Translations under genes and position numbers: made by a program
Assembly: GCF_019090165.1 (NCBI RefSeq)
Contig: NZ_JAHRIB010000008.1
Location: 1 to 64,000, forward strand
Reading direction: 5' to 3'
DNA: 64,000 nucleotides
Origin: Streptomyces sp. BV286
Lineage (GTDB): Bacteria; Actinomycetota; Actinomycetes; Streptomycetales; Streptomycetaceae
Notes under the pieces: generated by a model
Told to the model about the DNA's origin: nothing
Database searches by the model: none
What the model saw: only the letters and a program-made list of their open reading frames with translations
In this document: positions 43,613 through 50,529 of the stretch, in pieces
Numbering within the stretch: position 1 is the first letter of the stretch
Layout of the letters: each line of letters opens with the position of its first letter

Positions 43613-46090
43613 ATGTCAGGGGTGCGGCCCTCCTCGCGGCGGACGCCCGGCACCGCCCCGCCCGGGTGTCCTGGACCCATGGGACTGAACAGGCGTACGG
43701 CGATGAAGGCCGGCCTCTTGACGACCGCGGCGTCGGCACTGGGCCTGAACCCGGCGCGTCCACAGGGCACTTCGCCGCCCCTGGCGCTCACCGTGCAGGG
43801 CGAGGCGGCGGCCCGGACGAACATCCCGGTCGTACGGGACCGCCGCGCGTCCGGGGGCAGATACCTGGCCCTGCGGACAGGGAAGAGGCCCGGCCGGGAG
43901 GGCTGGTACGCCACGTATGCGGTCCGGGCTCCCGAGGCGGGCGTGTACGGGCTGACCGCCGTCGCCACGGCCCCGGTGGAGACCCCGCACACGGAGGCGG
44001 CGGCCTCGTACCTCCAACTCGCCCTGAACGACGGCCCCTTCCATGAGATCGCCCGCTCCCAGCCCTACTGGTACGAGTCGAAGCCGGCCTGGGGCGACCT
44101 CTCCGTCCTCGACCTCGGTGAGCTCGAACTCCGGCGCGGCGAGAACACGTTGACGTTCCGCGTGACGGAGCCGACGGTCCTGGAGTCCGGCACGGCGTAC
44201 GCGCTCGCGCTGGACCGCTTCACGCTGAAGCGGCGGGCCGGGGTGGAAGTGCGCGAGGTGTCCGTGGGCGAGGGGACGCTGAACACGTACCGCCACGGCG
44301 GAACCGCGAGCCTGACCCTCACTCTCGACGGGCGCCCCGGCCGCCCGCAGAGGGTGCGCCACACCGTCGTCGACCACGTCGGAAAGCAGGTGTCGGCGGG
44401 CCACGCGACGATCCCTGCCGGAGAGACGGTGACGAAGGTGCCGCTTCCCCAACTCCCGCCCGGCAACTACCGCGTGACGGCCTCCGTCGACGGCGTCGGG
44501 TCCGTCACCGCTGTGACGGGCCACTTCGCGTGCCTGCCCGCGCTCCCCGCCGTGTCCGGCCCCGCGAACCGCTTCGGCGTCAACGTCTGGGCCACCTCCC
44601 TCGTGCCGCCCTCCCGCCTGGACGCCTTCGCCGCGGCGATGAAGGACATGGGCGCGGGCTGGACACGGGACGGCCGGTCCTGGCCCGCCGCCGAGCCGGC
44701 ACCGGGCGCGTACGACACGGCCCACCACGACCGGGTCACGCAGGCGATGCGCCGCCACGGCCTCTCCCCCCTGGAGGTCCTCTCACCGGCCCCCGAATGG
44801 GCCATGACGGACGCCTCGCTCCCCCTCCCGGCGGACCTGCGGCACGCGTACCGCTACGCCCACCGCATCGCCTCCCGCCACCCCGCCGCGATCCAGCTCT
44901 CCAACGAACCCGACGTGGACGTCACCAGCAGCACGGGCGACGCGCACGCGGCGTTCGTGAAGGCGGCGGCCCTCGGCGTCGCGGACACCCCGGACGGCCC
45001 GCTGGTCGTCCTGCCGGGCATCGCGCAGGCGGGCAGCTTCCAGGACCTGATGCTGGAGAACGGCGTGGTGCGGTACGCGGACGTGTGGGCCTTCCACGGC
45101 TACCCGGACCCGGCCGAGCAGGGCGAGCCGACCTTCCCCGGAGCAGCCGACGAACAACGCGAACTGGCCGAACGGCTCGGCGCGGGTGACGTGCCGCGGT
45201 GGATGACGGAGTGCGGCGCGTTCTTCGCGGTACGCCCCGGCGTCGATCTCACGCCCGCCCAACAGGCGGTCCAGGCACGCTACTTGGTCCGCTCGACGGT
45301 GGAGGGGCTGGCGGCGGGGACCAGCCGCCAGTTCTGGTTCGCGGGCCCGCCGCTGCACGACGACGGCGTGTACTTCGGCCTGCTGAGCCGGGACTTCCAT
45401 CCGCTACCGGCGTACAGCGCGTGCGCGGCCCTGACATCACTGCTGGGCGAGGCGCACTTCGCCGGACCGGTGAGCGGGCTGCCCGCCGGGGCGGCCGGCT
45501 TCGAGTTCGACTCGGGCCGGGGCGAGTCGGTCCGGGTCCTCTGGGCGGCGCAGCCGGTGCGGGTTCCGGTGCCGGGGGCGACCGTGTACGACGTCATGGG
45601 CGGCCCGGTGCCGACGTCCGGGGGTGCGGTGACGGTCTCCCTCGACCCGGTGTACGCGGTCACCCGGGCCGCCCGCTTCACGGCACACCCGACCCCAGCC
45701 CACCGAGCCCCCCTCTCCCCCGCCGAACACATCGTCCTGAGCCAGCGCTACTCCGCCCGGAACGCCGCCCCCAACAAGGACAACGGCGACGCGGAACCCC
45801 CGCTGGGCTACCGCCTGTCCCGCCGCACCCGGATGTCCCTGGACGTCTACAACTTCGGCACCGCCTCACGGACGGTGACGGTACGGGTGCCACGCCCCGG
45901 CGGAGGCTGGTCGCTGCGGCCTCAGGGCCCGACGCGGGTCGAGGTCCCGCCCCGGGGCCGCAGGACGGTCGACTTCACGGTCACGGCGGCAAGCGGGGTC
46001 GCCCGCCGGACCGACCACCGCCTGAGGTTCACGGCGACGCTCGACGGCGAGGAGGTACCGCCGTCGGTGTCGCTGGTCCAGCTCAAGTAG
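43613..46090 (+). CDS. Secreted clan GH-A-like glycoside hydrolase with Tat signal
   Basis: This protein of up to 825 residues has a twin-arginine signal (NRRTAMKAGLLTTAASALG). A beta-sandwich-like N-terminal region follows to about residue 310, then a TIM-barrel-like region (GVNVWATSLVPP, DMGAGWTRDGRSW). The acid/base candidate is E432 in SNEPD and the nucleophile candidate E533 in MTECG, as in clan GH-A families such as GH39 or GH5. Another beta domain occupies about 690-825. The start is uncertain: ATG at 43613 has a distant AAGGGA, while ATG at 43679 begins the Tat signal directly but lacks a ribosome site. Substrate unknown. Confidence 0.8.
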   Translation: MSGVRPSSRRTPGTAPPGCPGPMGLNRRTAMKAGLLTTAASALGLNPARPQGTSPPLALTVQGEAAARTNIPVVRDRRASGGRYLALRTGKRPGREGWYATYAVRAPEAGVYGLTAVATAPVETPHTEAAASYLQLALNDGPFHEIARSQPYWYESKPAWGDLSVLDLGELELRRGENTLTFRVTEPTVLESGTAYALALDRFTLKRRAGVEVREVSVGEGTLNTYRHGGTASLTLTLDGRPGRPQRVRHTVVDHVGKQVSAGHATIPAGETVTKVPLPQLPPGNYRVTASVDGVGSVTAVTGHFACLPALPAVSGPANRFGVNVWATSLVPPSRLDAFAAAMKDMGAGWTRDGRSWPAAEPAPGAYDTAHHDRVTQAMRRHGLSPLEVLSPAPEWAMTDASLPLPADLRHAYRYAHRIASRHPAAIQLSNEPDVDVTSSTGDAHAAFVKAAALGVADTPDGPLVVLPGIAQAGSFQDLMLENGVVRYADVWAFHGYPDPAEQGEPTFPGAADEQRELAERLGAGDVPRWMTECGAFFAVRPGVDLTPAQQAVQARYLVRSTVEGLAAGTSRQFWFAGPPLHDDGVYFGLLSRDFHPLPAYSACAALTSLLGEAHFAGPVSGLPAGAAGFEFDSGRGESVRVLWAAQPVRVPVPGATVYDVMGGPVPTSGGAVTVSLDPVYAVTRAARFTAHPTPAHRAPLSPAEHIVLSQRYSARNAAPNKDNGDAEPPLGYRLSRRTRMSLDVYNFGTASRTVTVRVPRPGGGWSLRPQGPTRVEVPPRGRRTVDFTVTAASGVARRTDHRLRFTATLDGEEVPPSVSLVQLK

Positions 46091-46135
46091 GGACCGGCAG
46101 CGAAGCCCGACCAGCGGCCCGCCCGGACGGCTTCG

Positions 46136-46525
46136 TCACTTCTCCCGGTCGAACCAGGCCACGGTCTCCGGCAGGAACAGCAGCACCATCACAGGTGCCC
46201 CGAATGCGATACGCAGAGCGGCGTCCACGAACTCTCCGGGCGCCGCTGCATCGAAGGCCTGGTTGAACGACCCCACAAGGACGAACAGCATCACCACGAA
46301 CGTCGTGAGCCGAACGCCGTTGCGCGCACCGCCGTCGTACGTCAGGGCAAGCAGCGCGCACACCCAGACCAGAATCCACGGAGTGATCATGTTCCCCACC
46401 CCGTAGGACGTCAGCCCGCCCGACAGAGCAAGCATGACAACCAGCCCGGCGAACGCCAGCCCGAACAAGAGCAGTTGGGCCCCGCGTACCGGGCGAGGCA
46501 TCACGGATTCACGCACGTCACTCAT
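46136..46525 (-). CDS. Small integral membrane protein
   Basis: This 129-residue protein has four hydrophobic segments: LLLFGLAFAGLVVMLALSGG, ITPWILVWVCALLAL, LTTFVVMLFVLVGSF and APVMVLLFLPETVAWF. A short polar N-terminus (SDVRESVMPRPVRG) precedes them. The ATG at 46525 follows AGAGGA. It lies downstream of the 115-residue protein gene, but a strong terminator separates them, so it may have its own promoter inside a very short gap or depend on read-through. No named family is recognisable. Confidence 0.72.
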   Translation of the reverse strand: MSDVRESVMPRPVRGAQLLLFGLAFAGLVVMLALSGGLTSYGVGNMITPWILVWVCALLALTYDGGARNGVRLTTFVVMLFVLVGSFNQAFDAAAPGEFVDAALRIAFGAPVMVLLFLPETVAWFDREK

Positions 46526-46550
46526 TGATTTCCTCTGCTTGCGAACTGTC

Positions 46551-46584
46551 GGATGCCGCTGCCGGACTTCCGGCAGCGGCATCC
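46551..46584 (-). terminator. Hairpin terminator between two small genes
   Basis: A perfect 15-bp stem (46551-46565 with 46570-46584) and a four-base loop lie 13 bp after the stop codon of the gene ending at 46598. Confidence 0.75.
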
Positions 46585-46597
46585 TTCCTCACACGGC

Positions 46598-46945
46598 TCA
46601 CTCAGGTGCGTCGCGGTCCAGATACGGCTCGAGATACTCCAGGTATTCCCTGTGCTCCGCTCCGATGGCCGCGGCGTCGATGTCCCGCAGGGGCGTCAGG
46701 TCCGCGTCGCCGATCCTGTCCGCGGTGTCCATTTCGGACAGAGCGTGCAGTTGTGCCTCCAGGCACACCCCTGACTCCTCGAAGGACGCCATCATCGCGA
46801 GTGTCCCGGCGATGGCCCGGGCCTCCTTCGGGGAGTAGCTCCGCATCCAGTCCTCGACACGGTCACTGCCGGACTCCCGAACCCGCCGGTCCTCACTGAC
46901 CAGTTCCCTGATCAGCTCGGCCAGCTTTCTGCCACCGATGCTCAT
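46598..46945 (-). CDS. Small acidic helical protein of unknown function
   Basis: This 115-residue protein is acidic and mostly helical, with MSIGGRKLAELIRELVSED at the start and repeated charged helices (EYLEYLEPYLDRD at the end). It has one cysteine and no signal or membrane segment. The ATG at 46945 follows AAAGGA. The composition and small size resemble accessory or immunity-type proteins that streptomycetes carry in many copies, but I cannot name a family, and no toxin-like gene lies next to it. Confidence 0.68.
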   Translation of the reverse strand: MSIGGRKLAELIRELVSEDRRVRESGSDRVEDWMRSYSPKEARAIAGTLAMMASFEESGVCLEAQLHALSEMDTADRIGDADLTPLRDIDAAAIGAEHREYLEYLEPYLDRDAPE

Positions 46946-47175
46946 CGTGATCCTTTCAGGTCAGTACGGCAGCTAGTACCGGCTGGGCGGGGAAATGGCG
47001 TCACACCTGAGGGTTAACGCGGGTAACACCCCAGGTCAACGAAGCAAGCGCGTACCGACCAGCCAGTTTGTCGAAACCCTCGCGTATCCGGCTACCGCCG
47101 AGTAGCGTGCGTGCTCGCTCACCCCCCGCTCCCTGCGGTCCGCACCCGGGCCCGAACCACGCAAGGAGAACCGGG

Positions 47176-47655
47176 ATGTCCTACGACACGTCCCCGTCGT
47201 ACCCCGTTCCACCGCACCATCCGCCCCGCAACTCCTCACCGTCCTACCCCACCTATCCGAACGAGCCCGCGCAGCCGACGTATCCCTGGGCGCCTCAGCA
47301 GCCGGAACCCGAACCCGCCGGGCCGCAGCGCCACCGCCACGCCGCTCTCGGCCGGCACAGCGATCTCCGTGTCCTGCGCACCGCGTACCGGTGGCAGCGG
47401 CGCGTGGCCACCCTGGCGGCGCTCGGCTACTTCACGCTCTTCCTCGTCCTGTCGGCGTCCGCGCCCTCGATGATGGCGGGCGAGGTGACCGGGGGCCTGA
47501 CCCTCGGACTCCTCCTCGGCCTGCTCCAGGTCCCCGTGACCTGCGGGGCCATCGCGCTGTACGAGTACACCGCCCGCCGGGGCGTGGACCCGATCGCCGA
47601 GCGCATCAGGAAGCAGGCGGAGCTGGACACCAAGCGGGCGGAGGCACGCCGGTGA
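47176..47655 (+). CDS. DUF485 membrane protein, symporter partner
   Basis: This 159-residue protein begins with a Pro/Tyr/Ser-rich cytoplasmic tail of about 60 residues (SYPTYPNEPAQPTYPWAP). Two membrane helices follow (VATLAALGYFTLFLVLSAS and the VTGGLTLGLLLGLLQVPVT stretch) and a basic C-terminal helix. The core LRTAYRWQRRVATLAALGYF matches DUF485, the YjcH/MctB partner of acetate-type symporters. AAGGAG lies seven bases before the ATG. Its stop overlaps the GTG start of the symporter gene (GTGA), so the two are translationally coupled. Confidence 0.87.
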   Translation: MSYDTSPSYPVPPHHPPRNSSPSYPTYPNEPAQPTYPWAPQQPEPEPAGPQRHRHAALGRHSDLRVLRTAYRWQRRVATLAALGYFTLFLVLSASAPSMMAGEVTGGLTLGLLLGLLQVPVTCGAIALYEYTARRGVDPIAERIRKQAELDTKRAEARR

Positions 47656-49259
47656 CCGGATTCAGCAGTTCCGCCCAGGCGATGTCACTCGTGGCGTTCA
47701 CCGTCGTGGCCACCATCACCCTGCTGCTCTGTGTGATGACCGGCCCCGACCGGGACGACCTCGACGAGTTCTACACCGGCTACAGCAGCCTGTCCCCCAT
47801 GCGCAACGGCCTTGCCATAGCGGGGGACTACATCTCCGCCGCGACGGTCCTCGGCACCGGCGGCGTGATCGCGCTCTTCGGGTACGACGGCGTCGTACTC
47901 GCCCTGAGCACCGCGCTGTCCCTCATGCTCCTGATGTTCCTGCTGGCCGAACCCCTGCGGAACGCGGGCCGGTTCACCATGGGCGACGCCCTGGCCCGGC
48001 GGATGCCCGGCCGGGCGGTGCGGATCGCGGCGTGCGCGGCGACGCTGGCCGCGCTGCTCCCCCTGATGCTCGTACAGCTGGCCGGCACCGGCGACCTGCT
48101 GGCGTTCATCCTCGGCTTCTCCAGCGACGGGCTGAAGACGGGCTGCATCGTCGGTCTCGGCATCCTGATGATCAGCTACGCGGCGATCGGCGGCATGAAG
48201 GGCACCGCGCTGATCCAGATCCTGAAGATCGTGATGCTGCTCGGCTCGGGCGCCGTCATCGCCGTGCTCATCCTGAACAAGTTCGACTGGGACCTCGGCG
48301 GCCTGTTCGGCCAGGCCGCTCGCAACAGCGGGGCCGGCTCCGCGTTCCTGAGCTCCGGACTGCAGTTCACCAGCGGGCCCAGTCCACGCCTGGACATGAT
48401 CAGCTCGGAGCTGACGGTCGTGCTCGGCGGGGCCTGCCTGCCCCACATCACCATGCGCATGTACACGGCGGGCAGTGCCCCTCAGGTGCGCCGGTCGCTG
48501 TCGTGGGCGGTGCCGGCCGTGGCGCTGTTCGTCCTCGTCATCACGGTCGTCGGATTCGGGGCGACGGCACTGATCGGGCGGGAGGCCATCGCGGTCGCCG
48601 ACCCACAGGGCAACACCGCGTACCTGCTGGGCGCACGGGCCGCGTTCGGGGCGGACGTCTCGACGGCGGAGACGTTCCTCTTCACCACCGTCACCGCAGC
48701 GATCTTCCTGACGGTCCTCGCGTCCGTCGCCGGAATGATCCTCGCCTGCGCCAACTCCCTCGCCCACGACGTCTTCGCGCACGGCAGGAAGCAGCTCTCG
48801 CCGCGCCGCGAGATGACGCTGGCCCGGGCGTCCGCGGCGGCGGTCGGCATCCCGGCGATCGTGCTGGCCACCCTCGTCCAGCACCACAGCCTGCAGCCCC
48901 TGGTCACGCTGTCGTTCTGTCTGGGGGCGTCGGCCATAGCGCCCGCGCTTGTCTACAGCCTCTTCTGGCGCCGCTACACCCGGGCCGGTCTCATGTGCAC
49001 GCTCATCGGCGGCTCACTGAGCACGCTCATCCTGATGACCGGCACGAACCTCGTCTCGGGCTCCCCCATCTCCGCGTTCCCCGACCACGACTTCACCTGG
49101 TTCCCCTTCACCACGACCGGCCTCGTCTCCATCCCGCTGGGCTTCGCCCTCGGCTGGCTCGGCACGGTGGCCTCGGGCCGGGAGAAGGCGGAGGAACACC
49201 GCAAGCGGTACGAGGCCGTGGAGGGCTGGATCCTCGCGGGGGCGGTACGCAAGGAGTGA
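47652..49259 (+). CDS. Sodium/solute symporter (ActP/MctC-like)
   Basis: This 535-residue SSS-family protein has about 13 membrane helices. Family landmarks include DEFYTGYSSLSPMRNGLAIAG, DYISAATVLGTGG (start of the conserved core), SYAAIGGMKGTALIQ and LGGACLPHITMRMYT. With a DUF485 partner this is the arrangement of acetate, propionate or other monocarboxylate permeases (ActP in enterobacteria, MctC in corynebacteria). The substrate is inferred from this context only. It ends just before a dispersed repeat copy and a hexanucleotide tract. Confidence 0.88.
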   Translation: MTGFSSSAQAMSLVAFTVVATITLLLCVMTGPDRDDLDEFYTGYSSLSPMRNGLAIAGDYISAATVLGTGGVIALFGYDGVVLALSTALSLMLLMFLLAEPLRNAGRFTMGDALARRMPGRAVRIAACAATLAALLPLMLVQLAGTGDLLAFILGFSSDGLKTGCIVGLGILMISYAAIGGMKGTALIQILKIVMLLGSGAVIAVLILNKFDWDLGGLFGQAARNSGAGSAFLSSGLQFTSGPSPRLDMISSELTVVLGGACLPHITMRMYTAGSAPQVRRSLSWAVPAVALFVLVITVVGFGATALIGREAIAVADPQGNTAYLLGARAAFGADVSTAETFLFTTVTAAIFLTVLASVAGMILACANSLAHDVFAHGRKQLSPRREMTLARASAAAVGIPAIVLATLVQHHSLQPLVTLSFCLGASAIAPALVYSLFWRRYTRAGLMCTLIGGSLSTLILMTGTNLVSGSPISAFPDHDFTWFPFTTTGLVSIPLGFALGWLGTVASGREKAEEHRKRYEAVEGWILAGAVRKE

Positions 49260-49317
49260 GCGGGCACGGGTGACGTGCGGGCCGGTGGGGGCACAAGCCG
49301 GGGCGCGGCCCCGCTTT

Positions 49318-49355
49318 TGAGGGGCGCGGGGAACTGCGCGGCCCGCACCCACCGG
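49318..49355. repeat. Dispersed GC-rich intergenic repeat, copy
   Basis: TGAGGGGCGCGGGGAACTGC is followed by GCGGCCCGCACCCACCGG. It shares about 20 consecutive bases with the copy at 38049 and lies immediately before the hexamer tract. Confidence 0.55.
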
Positions 49356-49403
49356 CCCGCACCCGCACCCGCACCCGCACCCGCACCCGCACCCGCACCC
49401 GCA
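49356..49403. repeat. Hexanucleotide microsatellite (CCCGCA)8
   Basis: Eight perfect tandem copies of CCCGCA fill 48 bp. They end four bases before the stop codon of the coiled-coil gene (minus strand). Perfect tandem repeats of this length are prone to slippage. Confidence 0.9.
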
Positions 49404-49407
49404 AGGA

Positions 49408-50295
49408 CTACTCCGCCGCCGCCCGCCCCGTCAGCGCGGCGAGACTGCTGCGTACGTGGTCCATGTGGGCCTGCACCTCGTCCCACTCCTCGCTGTGTTC
49501 GCGCAGGACGCGTTCGGTCTCGCGGGCGACGCGTTCCTCGCGGACCCCGGCCTCGGCGAGGAGTTCGGCGGCGCGGGCCTCCGCGTCCTCCTGGAGGTGA
49601 CGGGCCGATTCCTGGGCCTCGGCCAATGCCCGCCCGGCCGCGGCCAGATCCTCCTCGGCGCGCGCGACGAGTTCCTCGTGGCGCGCGTCGAGGGCGGCCT
49701 CACGCTCGGCGGTCTCGCACGCGGCCCTCTCCCAGCGCTCGGTGTGCTCCTTCTCCTGCTCGGCGAGCAGGGCCTCGGCGCGCCGCCGTGTCTCGCGCAG
49801 CGCGGCCAGCGCCTCACCGCGGCCCTCCTTCACCTCGCACCGCGCGGAGATCCGCATCTCGTCGGCCTCGGCCTGCGCGGCCAGCAGCCGGTGCCGGGCC
49901 CGCTCGTCGGCCTCGCCGCGCACCTCGTCGGCGGCCGCACGCGCGTCCGCACGCACCCGCCCGGCCGCCGCCTCCGCCTCCTCCACGACTCGGCGCGCCT
50001 CCCGGCGCGCGCTCTCGCGGACCGCGGCGGCCTCCTCCTCACCCAGCTCGAACAGTCGGCGGGCCCGGTCGCCGAGCGACTCGTACGTCTGGGGGGCGAG
50101 CCCCCGCACGACCTCGCGCAGCCGCAGCGCCTCGGACTCCATCTCCCTGGCCAGCACGGTCAGCCGGGCGGCCCGCTCCCACGCGGCGTCACGCCCCGCC
50201 GAGAGCGCCGAGGCGTACGCGTCGACCTGGTCGGGACGGTAACCACGCCCCCGTACCGCCTCGAAGCCATGAGACGACACCGATGCGCTGCTCAT
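49408..50295 (-). CDS. DivIVA/FilP-like coiled-coil protein
   Basis: This 295-residue protein is almost entirely a charged coiled coil. A short N-terminal segment (FEAVRGRGYRPDQVDAYASAL) resembles the start of DivIVA-type and FilP-type proteins, some of which are misannotated as cellulose-binding. From residue 55 onward it is an Ala/Glu/Arg heptad-rich rod (EEEAAAVRESARREARRVVEEAEAAAG and similar). Such proteins build intermediate-filament-like scaffolds or polar organisers in streptomycete hyphae. The ATG start and an upstream terminator suggest a single-gene unit. Confidence 0.8.
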   Translation of the reverse strand: MSSASVSSHGFEAVRGRGYRPDQVDAYASALSAGRDAAWERAARLTVLAREMESEALRLREVVRGLAPQTYESLGDRARRLFELGEEEAAAVRESARREARRVVEEAEAAAGRVRADARAAADEVRGEADERARHRLLAAQAEADEMRISARCEVKEGRGEALAALRETRRRAEALLAEQEKEHTERWERAACETAEREAALDARHEELVARAEEDLAAAGRALAEAQESARHLQEDAEARAAELLAEAGVREERVARETERVLREHSEEWDEVQAHMDHVRSSLAALTGRAAAE

Positions 50296-50452
50296 CCTCG
50301 AATCCCCTCTGGCGTACGACTTCGGCGTACGACGTACGCCATGATGTGCCGCACATCTTGGTGGATCAGACGGAAGTGTTCATAACGCGACACTCCGCGC
50401 ATACCTCCCGGAGGGCCTCCGGCAGGGGCTCCAGCCGGGGCACCACGGAAAA

Positions 50453-50484
50453 GGCCCGGCCCGGTCTGTCGACCGGGCCGGGCC
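50453..50484 (-). terminator. Hairpin terminator of the 958-residue gene
   Basis: A perfect 14-bp stem (50453-50466 with 50471-50484) and a four-base loop are followed on the minus strand by TTTTCC. Confidence 0.78.
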
Positions 50485-50529
50485 CTCACACTCGTCGCCG
50501 CCGCACGGGCTCGGCGCTCTGACGCTCCG

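Noticed and set aside
49356..49403. The hexamer tract as a CRISPR-like array
   Set aside because: It has six-base units with no spacers and no cas genes nearby.
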